Origin: Acanthopleura granulata
Lineage: Eukaryota > Mollusca > Polyplacophora > Chitonida > Chitonidae
Direction: 5' to 3'
DNA: 64,000 nucleotides
NCBI GenBank assembly: GCA_016165875.1
Contig: JABBOT010000013.1
Coordinates: forward strand, 11,505,435-11,569,434
Shown here: in pieces, positions 1-12,636 of the stretch
How positions within the stretch are numbered: the stretch's first letter is position 1
Layout of the letters: each line of letters begins with the position of its first letter
Translations under genes and position numbers: made by a program
The notes under the pieces: model-generated
What the model saw: the letters and a program-made list of their open reading frames with translations, nothing else
Database searches by the model: none
Told to the model about the DNA's origin: nothing

Positions 1-3000
1 AGATGATGAGAGTAGATTAAGATACAAAAAGCAAACAGAAAGAAACAACATAGCCGATTTTTACGACAAGCACAGGAGAAAAGATAAATAAAAAGAGAAG
101 AACGGAACTGAAAACAAGGCTGGCAAGTTTGAGAGTTGTCACAGTGTTTCGACATGGATAGAGCGCTTTTTCATCTCTGTAACATTAGAAAAACCTGCTC
201 CTCTTGTCTTTATATTCCATTACTACTTTCATTATATGTGAGTTAGCGCCGGCAAATTTTGATTTATCAACTTTTAACAGTTTTTCTATAGTTATGCCCA
301 GAGTGAGGCTTTGAAAAATGTTAAGCCGGATTATGTCCTGATGTGAACACAAAAAGAAAAAGTGTGAGGAGTCTTCTCGCGGGTTTCCCCAAGGACGAGT
401 CGAGCTTGGTGTCAAGTTTACCCTTTCGTGGTCAAAGTTCCAGGCGCTGTAGCCTTATCTAAGTGTTTTTGGTGTAATACCGTATTTCAGGTTACCATTT
501 CTATAATATCTTGGCATATTAAAACTTATTTACTTGTTGATATGAACAAATTCTGCTGTACGGGAGGTGAAATATGACAAACTGCAAGTGAAAACCTACC
601 CAAGTGTGTGACCGTATGTGGGGGTGTGAGTGTGTGCATGTGCGTGTGTATGTGTGTTTAGGTAGGTAAAATGGCGTTTTTAGCATTATCTTGGTCATCC
701 TAATATTTACGGTGCTCCGTCTCATTGGAACGCTACGCAAAAGACGCCATCACTGAGTCACTATCAGACTTGGCTGCGCACAAATAAACAAATGCGTTAA
801 AAATGACAATAGTTCTGCTCCCACGAACCCTATTTCGATACGACACCTTGAAACATTTATAGCATTCTAGATGAAGACCTAGATACGCGATCTTCATTCG
901 TTTAAGTTACCACACTGCATGGGCTGTGTCAGTGTCTCAGGATCATGAATAATAAGACTGTCATTGAATTGTGACTAACCTTTCCAGTTTTCATTTGAAC
1001 ACATTGAGTGAATGTCATGTCAAAGATGAAATGTAGGCCTTCAGGTCAAATTTAAGAGCAAAAAAAAAAAAAACATCATGGCAAAACTAATTTAGTTCTC
1101 CGTTTTAAAATACCTTTGGAATCTCGAAGCCGTGTCAACAATTTATAAAAAACTTTCACATGCAAGGAAGAAATATAATTCAACAATAGGCCTTCATCTT
1201 GAAAGCAATTTATGAGAGGTATTCAAGGGTTCGTCACCACTACGCCATTACTTCTGTCAGCTAAAATCGCCTGTGTTCAGATAAAAGCTCTAAAATGTTT
1301 ATTTCACAACAAAGAATTATAACTTAACGGTAAATCATTGCTGAAATTACAAAACCCAAGTAAGGGTTTCTTACGTATTACAGCAATTACGTACTTTCGT
1401 AAGAACTTACCAGGTAATGTTAATGGACAATGTGTTGAGTTTATCAAGTTAAAAGTGAGGCAAATTGTAAGACCTGCGCAAGGGCTTTTCACAGTCTAAG
1501 TAATTATACGCCTGTCCGCATTAAGTTGGTTGTTTATATGAGTTGTGTTGAGTTAAAAAATGTTAAAATTACAACAAACTGATTGTCTTGAAAAAGAGTC
1601 CTTTACCCGTCCAGAGCAATATAGTTCTATTTATATCAACTGTTCGAGCAGACCTTAAACTTAGTACCTCGAAAGACAACTTGGCTGAAGCTATACACTG
1701 CCTGCATGACTGAACACTTCAGAGAATGTAGGGCCCTCCACATCAAGCTCAGTTAGCCAGAGATCAGATGGCTGGGAAATGAGAGATCGATTATTCGACT
1801 AACCAGTAACCCTGGGGCGAAGTGTTCAGCAAAGACTGGGGAGGCGATGGCAGAATCGATCGGGTTCAAATTGCTTTCTGTCAGAAGGAGTTTAATAAAA
1901 ACTCTCTTTTAAACGTCGCCGAGGGCGGTTAATTTACAGCCCGAGCAGCCATGCAGGTATTGCACGCTGCTGAGACCGTCTGCATGGTGTGGTTATATAC
2001 ACCGTGGAGTCCGTATCACGTCATGCCTAGCCCATATACTGATACCTGTGCCTGAAGCCGCTTTCATAGGCACTATCGATCACATGCTCGATCATAATAC
2101 ATCGATATTTCGAATGCAGGAGATAAAAGAGACGAGGTGGCTTAATGTGTTTCTGGTACATGCCGTGTATCCATATTTGTCCATATGTGTGCCAAATCCT
2201 TATGATTGGGTCATCGCGAAAGGCTCCATAATTAGAATGCCACAGAAAACTGGCCTTTGCTAATCATACTTCATGTACAAATACGTCCTGTTAACCATTA
2301 CCTAGATCTGACACAGTATTCACAAGTTAGAAGATCAATTTAGAATTTTACATGTTCGTGCAGAACTATCTTTTCTTTCACCAGAATATTTAATGATATT
2401 CACTACTGGCTATTCAAGTGAAACTTGAAATAGTGACTGTAGGTGTTGGTAATCGGTTACTTGAGAAATGATCTGGAGAGCTATGATGTTAAAAAAAGTC
2501 CTTTTTACCACACTCCGTTATTTTACAGAGAAAACACGTGGCAATTTGTTGTCAGGCTTTTTACCCGCAATTTTACGAAAATTTTATAACACTGTAGGTT
2601 TGCCTCAGTGCTAACGGGGTCCGTTCGAACCACGAGGTTTACGAGATACAGCCTTAGCCTAGCTTTGGACAGGGATTTTATATACCCCGTGCTGTTTATG
2701 GCGCTTTCGAGTCATAAAGCGTCCCACAATGGCCGTGTGGTCATCCGACGTTCGTACAAGAACATTGGTTCTCAGTAACGCTGCGGAGACCTCGTGAACA
2801 ACCCAGTCACTAAAGCAGGTTTTTTTCTGACATAATCCCTACCGCCAACATATAAGTGAAATATTCTTCAGCATTCCGTTAAAAACAATCAAACACGTAA
2901 CTAAAAATGAGACTGGTCCTAATGCATTTCCGCCCAACTTTATAACGTCAGAAAATAAATTCTGGGAATCGATCACCTGTTTGCACGTCGTCTATTACCT

Positions 3001-3140
3001 TGGTCAAATTTACCAACAGTAATACTGATTTAGTCTGTTTTACCGCCGTCTCATGTCATGTCATATTATGTTGATATCTAAAACACATTTACCTGACACA
3101 TTTATATTAATAGGATTTTAAAGAAAAAGTGATATAAATT
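1..3140. other. Intergenic DNA, no gene seen
   Basis: AT-rich, with a GT-rich tract (about 604-660) and an A-run (about 1061-1074). All open frames are short and unlike proteins. Confidence 0.6.
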
Positions 3141-3185
3141 GCTATTGGATGAGAGTGCGTGACGTCGCCATGGCAACTTGTTTCC
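3141..3185 (+). promoter_or_regulatory. CCAAT, CRE and X-box cluster
   Basis: Within 35 bp lie an inverted CCAAT (CTATTGGAT, about 3142-3150), a CRE (TGACGTC, 3160-3166) and, overlapping the CRE, GTCGCCATGGCAAC (3164-3177), which fits the RFX X-box consensus GTNRCC-N0-3-RGYAAC exactly. Such clusters drive ciliary genes in animals. The target gene is unclear: open frames exist on both strands just downstream (3178-3399 + and 3213-3491 -) without recognisable similarity. Confidence 0.5.
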
Positions 3186-3212
3186 GAAAGTCAAAGGCGG
3201 GCGCTCCGGAAA

Positions 3213-3491
3213 TTACACATCGTGTTCGGGAGTGGGAATGACCATCTCTTTCATGACTTCTGAAGGCACCATTGTCGGCACACAAACGGATGACAAATCG
3301 AATACGTTAAAGATCGCACCATTAAGAGTCCTGATTTCCTGCGACCGCCATGACAAATATCCTTCCGCAATTAAAGCCAGTCCGGCCAGCCCGAAGTGAA
3401 AAGGAAATTGATTCATACGCCAGCAAGCAGCTTGTAGACAGAAGTCTTGTAATTCAATATCCCATAAGAATGACTTAAATACACACGGCAT
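3213..3491 (-). other. Open frame beside the X-box, possible exon
   Basis: A 92-codon minus frame contains a hydrophobic stretch (HFGLAGLALIAEGYLSWR) and a low-repeat, coding-like composition (VPTMVPSEVMKEMVIPTP), ending in TAA near 3213. The opposite strand is also open, so the coding strand is undecided. If it is the 3' end of a gene, the X-box at 3164 would lie behind it; if the + frame is right, the X-box would be its promoter. Not recognised. Confidence 0.25.
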
Positions 3492-4029
3492 TGCCCCAGT
3501 GTAAAGTGAAGGGTCCTTAAATTAAAGCACCCGCACTACAACCACAATGCCCTCTTGTTCAGTTATCTCTTTCGAAGGACTCTCGTCCACATTCAGTGAA
3601 CTGCATGGCTACTGGTCTGTAGCTCAACACGGCTACGTCCAAATTTATAAATCATACAAATGATCAGCACAAAAACATGATCAGGGATTTGACAGACTTC
3701 TTATGTAATATAAAAATCATGTATAAAGAGTAAAATGCAGAGAAAACTAGCGACGACATTGTGATAGTTGGCAAAATGATCACACGTAACAGGTGAAATC
3801 CAGTCTTATTGTCAGTTAACCTCAGTGAGGGCTTACCTCTAGCTGTCCATGGAAATGTTCGAAAAGCAGAAACTTACCCCCTTCCATCCCATTCACCATG
3901 GCTTAAGCAAATGTGGTGATATCTTTTATTGGACACCATTGGTCTAGAATTACTCAAAACCATGTTACGTCATCACATTTAATAAACAATAACCAATTAA
4001 GCATCTTATTTAGTAATCACATAAGCAGC

Positions 4030-5142
4030 TTCAAGGTAAACTGTCTAGGTTGATCTTTTTTCTTTTCTTTTTTTCGCGCAAAATTGGCACCGTTTATAGT
4101 AGAGATATCCGAAACACGGAGCCGAAGTGATTTAAAAAGTAAAAATCGCTAGATTTTTTAAAAATTTGTTTCATGACGTTATGACGTCATGTTGGCGGTA
4201 TGTCCTTTTGTGCTGCAATCAACTGTGCTAATCACACACCGGATCACGATGGGATAAGTTTTCATGCCTTCCCATCGGACGCCTCACGACGACGAAAACA
4301 GATAACGCCACGTTACCACTTTTAACCACTCTAAGCACTCTTAATTGTGCTCTGGCTCTATTCAGGAGACGTTTATGATCTGGTATACAGATTAAAAACA
4401 TTCGTCCTCAAAACTCGGAAATGCCTCAAGGAGGATTCGTCGAACGCCCGGCACCATTACTTTGTTGACGTTTTATTGACGTCAAATGTTCCTTTCCCGA
4501 CTCATTTAATGACGTCATATTAAAGGTGAACTGTCCAGGTTGTATTTTTCGCTTTACTTAGCTGAATGATACACCAGTGATATAAAAATGATGCAAACAA
4601 AAAAGGCACCTGATGAGCCTATTTACGTGTAGAAAATAAAAACATTCTTAACACCAAAATTCCGAGGAGAAAATCGCACTTCGTTTGTTTGTACTTGAAT
4701 GGCGATAGTGTGTCGGAAATATGTGATGCTATTGTAGCATTTCCGCTTTTGATGGGGAAGGTTTACCAGTTTATAGATGAAGAAAGGCCTCCTTAAAATG
4801 ACTAGAACCTAAGGTTATTCGGTTCGAAAAGGTCACGTGACATGGCATGATCCCTTTTCTTCCGATTGGGGGAGGGAGGCAGTGTCATGTTGTATGGCAT
4901 GAAAACTAATCCAGTCTTAATTCGGCGTGTGACTTGCACAGCACGGCACACTGCCACCATGACATCGTACACTTGGTGGAAATCAAAGGCAGATAAGCGT
5001 TTAGAGAATACCAATCTTGAAAAACATCTAGCAATTGTTATTCTTTTATATCACTTCGGCTCCATGTTTCAGAAACCTTTAGGATATACTGTGCAAATTT
5101 TGTGTCAAAAAATTGATCACCCGGGACAGTTCACCTTTAAAG
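4030..5142. mobile_element. Fossil THAP/P-element-like DNA transposon
   Basis: About 1.1 kb between imperfect inverted repeats of about 115 bp. Left 4030-4150 contains AAGGTAAACTGTCTAGG and ACACGGAGCCGAAGTGAT; right 5025-5142 contains ATCACTTCGGCTCCATGTTT and GGGACAGTTCACCTTTAAAG. Inside is the start of a THAP-type zinc finger (4200-4325), the DNA-binding domain of P-element transposases. The rest of the transposase is missing. A second end-like copy (TAAAGGTGAACTGTCCAGG, 4521-4539) suggests a nested or internally rearranged element, and a lone end lies at 5815-5836. No 8-bp target duplication is visible. Confidence 0.65.
4200..4325 (+). pseudogene. THAP domain fragment (transposase N-terminus)
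   Basis: ATG at 4200 opens 41 codons: FCAAINCANHTPDHDGISFH then AFPSDASRRRKQ, ending in TAA. The C-x4-C pair, the GISFHAFP block and the following basic cluster match the first half of a THAP zinc finger (C-x2-4-C-x35-50-C-x2-H); the second Cys-His half is lost or frameshifted. THAP fingers bind DNA in P-element transposase and in host THAP proteins. The flanking inverted repeats favour a transposon origin. Confidence 0.7.
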
Positions 5143-5333
5143 ACAGTGTCACGTTACAATAGAATCTGATACATTGTAAGGTTGTAGATGTTGCGCTACA
5201 ATCAATTTTTGACGTAACAATTCTTAAGGATCCTGTTTCACGCTAGTGCCAAGTCAGGGGATTAAAAAATAATTCGCAATCCCACTACATTGAACATATT
5301 TGACAAACTATGGCCATTAAAGGGCAGATACCG

Positions 5334-5623
5334 ATGTATTTATTTATTTATTTATTCATTTATTTATTTATTTCTTGTTTTACACCGTTCTTAAGAATAT
5401 TTCACTTATAAGGCGGCGGCCAGCATTATGGTGGAGGAAACCCGGCAGAGCCCAGGGGAAACTCACGACCATCCAGAGGTTCCTTGTGGACCTTCCCACG
5501 TACGGCCGGAGAAGAAGTCAGCAGGAGCTGGACTTGAACTCACAGCGACCGCATTGGTGATTGGAACGGGGGTCATAACTTCTCGTTGGCGCGCTAACAG
5601 CCATCGGCCACGGAAGCCCCAGG
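5334..5623 (-). repeat. SINE-A, near full-length copy
   Basis: Reverse orientation: (TTTA)n tail first, then GTTTTACACCGTTCTTAAG, GGCGGCGGCCAGCATTATGG, the body and the tRNA-like head ending near GGCGCGCTAACAGCC. All open frames across it are repeat sequence, not genes. Confidence 0.85.
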
Positions 5624-6057
5624 CAGACAAGCGATAAGCCGTTTTCACATCGGAGCGGGAGAATCTGACGGGCTACACAGAAGGGTTCAAATCGCAGTAA
5701 AAGCACATCGTTGTCTGCCGTGATTCTGCAGTGCTTGTAGACTACTTAAGTATTTAGCAGTACTTTTTCTGTATCACACCCATTTCGTTCAGTTGAGTTA
5801 AGTGAAGAATAGAACCGGGACAGTTCACCTTTAAGACCCAGCTCAACTCACCTCGACCGTTCCGAAGGGCCCTAAGACACATGTATGCGCAATAACAACG
5901 CGACTCAAATGGAGTTGTTCTCCAGTTGTTATGTGTATGCTGGTCACTTTTAAAGTCGCCTGTCAGTCGGAGACTGGTATGACCTCGTTGAGTTTATTCG
6001 AGTCACATCTTATGCTCTCGTCTATACCGAACGTTACCCTCTACACTGTAAATTTAT

Positions 6058-6059
6058 GG

Positions 6060-6139
<80 letters not shown>

Positions 6140-6141
6140 CA
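6058..6141. repeat. (TA)n microsatellite
   Basis: TA dinucleotides with a few CA interruptions. The adjacent isoleucine/tyrosine-rich open frame is an artefact. Confidence 0.95.
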
Positions 6142-6639
6142 CCAAAAGGTTAAGCACAGAGAGCAACACCAGAGTAGCGACGGCAGTGTGATGCAATGAT
6201 TGCAATTCAAGATACTAGAACCGATCAGAGATGTAATTTGATCATATTATTTTTATACCACATTCTTATTCTCCACACCCATATCTTTCCTCTCACTTAA
6301 AAATGAGAACGAAAAAAAGGATAGCATGTTGTGAACCAAGACGGTTGTGTTTTCTTAGCTTCCCCCAGGTAAACACTTTTATGCAATAGCTATTTAAAAC
6401 TTTAAAAGAGTATGGCATGGGCCTATACACACGTTTTAGTCACTTATGTTTAATACGTGGTTACATGTGTATATTCATTAAACAGGCTAGTTTGAAATTT
6501 AATCACCCATGAACGCGTTGGGCGTTGGTTTTTTGTTTTATGCTGAGTAGTACGGGTGGCTAATTTTACGTTCACTGCGTTTACTCCATGAAGTCAATGC
6601 AGCCAGTTTTGCAACGCCCGCGGATCTTTTTGATAATCG

Positions 6640-6728
6640 TCTCCTCCCACCATTATGCTGGCCACCGTCGTATAAGTATAAATATTCTTGAGCACGATGT
6701 AAAACATCAATCAAATAAATAAATAAAT
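6640..6728 (+). repeat. SINE-A, 3' fragment
   Basis: Begins CTCCTCCCACCATTATGCTG and ends in (AAAT)n; only the last third of the element is present. Confidence 0.75.
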
Positions 6729-7463
6729 TTTTGAAAATCCCCTCTGCTGCATGTCAGGAAAGACCCGTTCTATTTACGGAAAAACATCGCCATTCTCACC
6801 ACCATTCATCATGATTCACATCGCTACAAAGTAAAACTGCTCTAGAATCTACCGAATGTTTAACAGCGTTGAGCTGGTTCTGAAACTGTCGAGTATGCCA
6901 AGCTTAACTGTGACTGAATGGACCCTGATGCTTGGCGCTTCCCGCATGGCGTCAAAAAGGCAACAAAAGTGGACAATATTATCACTACTTCTGTTCTTTG
7001 TTATTGGGTAAAAAATATTTGGTGGCCGCATTTCGGTGGCTGTTCGTCGGTGTTATTCCATCGCACAGTTCCGTCTTTGTAACGAATCCAAGCACAAGGC
7101 TGATGAGCTGCGGACTCGTGTTGGATCAGTCCATTTCTAGATTCCCCTAAAGCTCGGCATTCACTTCATCTTTTGACGCGACCCAAATTCGCTCAACTTG
7201 TCGTACGAAGTTGGTCACAGTATCCGATTGAAATACGATTTTAAAATTGACCGACATACACGTCACGAGTGGGGTACAACTCCAGGTGAGTCGCGTTGTT
7301 ATTGTGCATACACGAGCGTTCAGGACCCAGCACAACGGTCGAGCTGTGGTCAGTTGAGTTTGAAGCTCTCGTGTACGCCGAGCTTAAATCTCACATTGCA
7401 GGCGATAACAGTGTCAAGGGACCCCATGGGGTTGTTATCACATTATATCGTCTGTTGAAGACA

Positions 7464-7585
7464 TATTTATTTATTTATTGATTTGTGTTTTACGCTGTTC
7501 TTAAATATGTTTCAAGATTGGTGTTTTACACCGTTCTTAAATACGTTTCAAGTATACGACGGCGGACAGCATTATGGTGGAAATA
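7464..7585 (-). repeat. SINE-A, 3' fragment with duplicated end
   Basis: Reverse copy starting with (TTTA)n. The block TGTTTTACxCxGTTCTTAAATA is present twice (about 7487 and 7522), so the 3' end is tandemly duplicated or two truncated copies are fused. Confidence 0.7.
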
Positions 7586-7842
7586 TACACATCCTTGACT
7601 TGTTTAAGTTGATCTTTTTTTTTTTTCATTACTAAGCCTGCGATGGTCGCTAGGGATATGCAAGTGGTAAAACATGTGTCTTCGTCAAGTTACTATATCT
7701 ACATAACTACAGCACAGAAAGCAAATCAGAGCGGTGACGGCAGTGTGAGCTTCGTTTTTCATCTCGGTTAGGGTTTTATTCTAAGTCTTTTTAAAAGTAC
7801 AAGGGCTGATAAATATTAGCAACTTCCACACCCGTTGGAACC

Positions 7843-8085
7843 GTGGCAGGATTGTGCAAGAAATGCAAATATGTTAATCCAACTACGTGTCATGTAGATA
7901 TTACATTTGTGATAGATAAATGGTCATCAACGGGCACTACACTGGGTAAGCTACTCCACGAGCGTCGTAGGCCGCTAATTTTCATGGAATACCTACAAGT
8001 ACAAGCCCCTTGCCCAAGGTCGGATTTGAACCCGCACCTAATGTGCCCTACTGGTTTAACGGCAAGCAGGTTAATCACTTAGTAA
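7843..8085 (-). repeat. tRNA-derived SINE, third family, single copy
   Basis: On the reverse strand: CTAAGTGATTAACCTGCTTG (A-box-like) and GTGCGGGTTCAAATCCGACC (a good B-box, GGTTCAAATCC), then a non-tRNA body. The acceptor stems do not pair, so it is a SINE head rather than a tRNA gene. Open frames in it on both strands are not genes. Confidence 0.6.
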
Positions 8086-10022
8086 CGATTCGATTTCTTG
8101 GAATGTTCAAGAATATTCATGCCATGGGATGAAGTCCAGGTTTGTGGGCGGATGAAAGCATGAGCGTGTGTTAAAAATGAAGTGTTCAGTATTTTTTTTC
8201 GTACTAGCCATCTGTGAAGTCGCGTGGCAAATTTGCTCGCAACCAGATGTTCTCTTTTTCACTGTGTCTTGGTTTAATTTTTTCATTAAAATACACCAGC
8301 TATTTGTAGAATATGTCAGCTCGAGGTATTCATTATGAGGAGACCGGCTTTTGTACTAAGTACCGTAACAAGACGTATGAAGTATTGAAATCATAGTTAT
8401 TTCAGGTTTTCAACGTATAAAACATCAGTCAACACATTCTAATGTAATTAGATGAAACTACGAGTGTAATTAGCTCTGTGATCCACACGCCCTGTTCCCA
8501 GCATACCTTCAGCACTAAGTCCTCTGAGCTCTATACAGTTTACAAACATTTTACACACCTGGAGCTCGACTGTCGCCTGTGCTGCCTTTAAGGTATGAAA
8601 GCTGTACGTCGCGAAAGCTGATTTCACGTCTTCTTAAAGTGATTCCGAATGGGAGACTCTGACGAGCTATACGTAAGCGTTCAAATAAATCTTCTTATAA
8701 AAAACCACCAAATTTATCGGGCTGAAATTTTTATATTATGTGAAATTTACATATATGCCCACAAAATGTTTTAAATTACGTATGCAAATTAGGATTTTGC
8801 AGACCAATCAATACAGTCCAAACTAGGCCAATTCTAAAAAGCGGTCTAAATTGATAGAGCAGAAACACTTTTTAGACCTTCTTAATACCTGGGCAATGAT
8901 ACTTCAGGTAATATTTATTTATAATGTGTGTGTTTTTTTTTCAAATTATTACCGAAACTAAATTTTGGAACGGTTACAGTTTTATCGTATTCTTAACATG
9001 GTGTGAGTGTAGGACACGATGAAGCCAACCACTGGAGTTCGCCGTGAGAACGGCAGCAAACCTTGCAAACAATGTATTCCGTCTGTCTTTTGTCATCGGC
9101 CATGTGTACTAGGCCCATTTTATCAAATACCTGGTTCAAATCCTGCGTATACCATTTAAATTCTTCACATTTTACTCTTTTGTTTATTACCACGCCGCCA
9201 ACATCTGACTAGCAGAAGTGGTAAGAAGGTAATAGCTTTCATTTTCCTTTTGCTTGCTGTGTTTTGTTGATTTTTTTGTGTTACCATAGATGAAAAATAA
9301 CTACAGCTTGATAAATAACTGCATGATTTTTATCGTCACGCTTCAGAAAACTTGACTTCCTTACAATAGGTGACTTAAATGACAAATCCTCCCATATTAA
9401 TTCAAACTGACTTTGTCACGCCATTTTGGATTCGTGGCATGTGATATCCACGTGATTTTAAGCTAATTTCAGCGACTATCTTCAATATAAAAAAAATTGC
9501 CTATTTACTACTAAGTAGCGTGATTATCACATTGGACTCGTGACGTAACTATCGTGATTATCACATTTGGCACACGACGTCTGCCATATCTAACATCTGG
9601 TCCGAACGTCATCAGGTACACGTGTGTGTCAGGTGTGTCAATTGTCACCCTGAACATAAACTAATAGACAGCAGGCTATAACATGGTATTTTCCCATCCT
9701 TCATGTACATATTTTCGAAACGTTTCGCCATGAGGGTATAATTTAGTCAATACGAACAAGGCAGAACTAATAAAGTGCCAAGGTTGTAAATTTAACCATT
9801 TGTCACTTTCAAGCACTCAAGGCAACATGTCATCTCGTCTGGGTAATGATGGTACAATAACCTTTCCCTCTGCATTTTCAGACAGGCCATGGATCTGCCC
9901 TCAAGCTTAGCTATATTTCTGTTGTAGTATTTGAAATTTTTCCAAATTGGAAAAAAAAATTAACGACAATTAATCAACCCAAGGTGAACTTCAGCATACA
10001 TCCTGTCAATCTCAGAACCATT
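8086..10022. other. Intergenic DNA, no supported gene
   Basis: AT-rich. A 66-codon minus frame (8993-9193, with CKVCCRSHGELQW) has somewhat coding-like composition, but no splice borders or family support it. Confidence 0.5.
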
Positions 10023-10200
10023 TTATATGATTTATTTCACTGGTATTTTACGCCGCACTAAACAGTACTTGACTTATACAACGGCGCGCAGCAATATGGT
10101 GGGTGGAATATGGTGCAATATGGAAGCCGAGAAGAGTCTGGAGAAACCCACGACCACCCGTCGGTTGCTAGCAGACCTTCCCACGAGCACAGATTCAGCT
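10023..10200 (-). repeat. SINE-A, diverged partial copy
   Basis: Shares GGTATTTTACGCCGCACT, ACGGCGCGCAGCAATATGG and GAAACCCACGACCACCCG with the family. It contains a local duplication of the AATATGGTG segment and ends before the tRNA-like head. Confidence 0.75.
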
Positions 10201-12636
10201 TACACTACAACATTCCGTTGGTGCATCTGGTAGAGTATAGCATAATAGTTTTATAGTCTGTATAAAATTTCACACGCAGTTAAACTACTGTGGTCTTTAT
10301 TGATTGATGATACCTATAATTGTGATGACGTAACGACAAACTCTTTGAGGTCTGAGTTATCTTGAAAATAATAAATACAGTTTCCGATGGCTTTGTTGTT
10401 TCAGATGTAATGCATTATGTTGACACATAGGAAATTCGTGCAAAGAGGGAAAAAAACGTACAATGTTAAAGAATCATTCTGACATATACTTCCCTGTGCC
10501 AGACACAGGGTTTAGCGGAAAATCTTTCGAAGTGAGCATCAACAACATAAATGTGAAAAAAACACCCACAAAAAAGCCATGCTATAACACGCGCATGGCA
10601 TCTTAAGAGTTAAGTGGTCTCTCTGAATATATCAATAACTCCCACGTATGCTATATCAACCACTTCGTGCTTCATAACGAGATCAATTTTACTGTAAGGA
10701 ATGAGGTAAATCAGTCAGCCGTCAGCGGCCGTCCAATTTACTCCTTCTGTGCTCGGTTAACGAGTTTCCAGAGAGCAAGTCTCGGTGATTACGAGGAACT
10801 GATTCCAAGGGCCTGTTTCACAATAAAGTGTATAGGCTAAACTTAAACGGCTAACTGAGTCAGCCGACTAGCAATTCTGTCTAGCCCGTTCCACAAAGAA
10901 AATATTTGGCTATTGACTGAAGTTTTTTCTCTTCGATTTTGAAAGTTAGCCTGAAATCCTTAGTCATGTCATGAGTAAAAACAAAGTAGAACAGTCACAG
11001 ACCCTGCACAGGTCACAGATGACTTAAACTGCCGAGGACCAATAATAAGGAAATTGAGACGGTATAATCAATCCTGACAAATGAGATATGAGTTAAATGT
11101 GGCCGTCAACAGGAAAAACCCATATGTCGTTTATCATATTGGAAAAAAAAAGAATCAGTACCGCATGCCTACTGGCAAAGTAACTGTATGTTTTTGATAT
11201 CCTGTAACAAACGTGTATTTCTCCTGTTTTATTATACTCCTTCGTTATCTTTATGACGTTCAATGCTTTCTGCTTCCATACAGGCCTGTATATCATCTCC
11301 ATGTAGAACCCATATCAGGCTGTTTTTGTGAAGGCCAATGCTTTCTTTGCTTTTGACGTCTGTCTGTATACCATTCTTATCACCCTTTTCACACATCCTG
11401 ACAGTGGGGTTCCGCTGCAGTGGATCCAAGACCTTAATATAGGTGAAGGCCCAATCTGCGTCCATTTACTAACTTGTTCTGGTGTATAAATAGGGCTGTT
11501 GGGGACATGCGAATTACAAAAAAAGTCTCAAACTACACAATAAGTACAAAAACTATAAAATTACAACCCAGGGCGCTTTCTTCCGCATAAATATGCACTA
11601 TTCACCTTTAGTTCACAGGTCAACCCCGTCAAGAAATCACAACTCCGACATCCTGGCCCCCCCCCCCCCGACCACCTCCCCTGCCAAGTACTGACCTAGC
11701 TTACAAAAAATACAAAACGTCACCAAATTTGCGGCCTACTTTTTTCAAAGCGCGCTCTTCAGGACACGTCGGTTCACAAGTGTGTGTGGAGCGAATGAGA
11801 TCTTCTTTTACAGGTAAAAAAAAAACATGTTAGTGCTTTGCTGGCTATTTAAGTCCAGTGCAGGGCCTAAGGCAGCTTTCTATTTTTTGCACCTTTTAAG
11901 TACATGTAAGCTAATTTGAGCGTAAGAAACCTGAAATCAAACGCCGCATATACATGTAGCAGCTTTTAACTTCCAAAGCATTACTGAAGGTCCATGCATT
12001 TTGGCTGAACGCTAGTCCACATATATCTAATTACAGATTTCTTTCCGCGTTTATCCTAGGCAAATTTCGTCAAAATTTGGTGAATACATATGTCATACAC
12101 TTCTTCGTCCAATCTATATACATCACCTCAATGAAGTTCAGACGGAGCAAGCCACCCTCCCTCCCCCCCGGTTAAAGAGCACACCATTCAGAATGAATAA
12201 ATGACCGGGTAAGTGATAGCAGATCATTATGTGCATGTGAGTACCCGCAGATATACGAAATAGTTTTGCTGTGCCTTGCGTATGCCTGTGTCACCAAAGA
12301 CGGGCTTAATAACATACCTATATATTAGTGCGTACTGGGATGAATCTCCTTTCCAGAAACACAAACTACTGAAATCACACCATTCTAACACCACGCTATT
12401 CTTGTGTGAATTAGACAATTTAACCTTAACTACGGTGTCCTTAAAACCACCGTTCAACGTTTGGCCAGTTATCTGCTGGAGAACTCGCCGCGGTGATTTA
12501 TTTACTGGGAATGACATGTGTAGTGTTGCCACGAAGTATTTACGCCTGCAGGGCGTGAGGCTGGTGGGGGGAATTCATGTCAGCCACCGTTTGGAATAAA
12601 CACCATGTTCGGTTATTGATTTGGAAACTCGGCTGG
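10201..12636. other. Intergenic or intronic DNA, no supported gene
   Basis: Contains a C-run (11658-11669). Two overlapping frames of about 100 codons on opposite strands at 12227-12599 have no recognisable content. Confidence 0.5.

Noticed and set aside
5375..5706. Several open frames of 60-70 codons on both strands
   Set aside because: They all lie inside a SINE-A copy and repeat in other copies of the family.
5931..6191. 86-codon frame rich in Ile/Tyr
   Set aside because: Created by the (TA)n microsatellite.
8993..9193. 66-codon minus frame with CKVCC
   Set aside because: Composition is coding-like, but there is no start context, border or family match.
12227..12599. Two frames of about 100 codons on opposite strands
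   Set aside because: Mutually overlapping, no recognised motif, no convincing splice borders; either could be chance.
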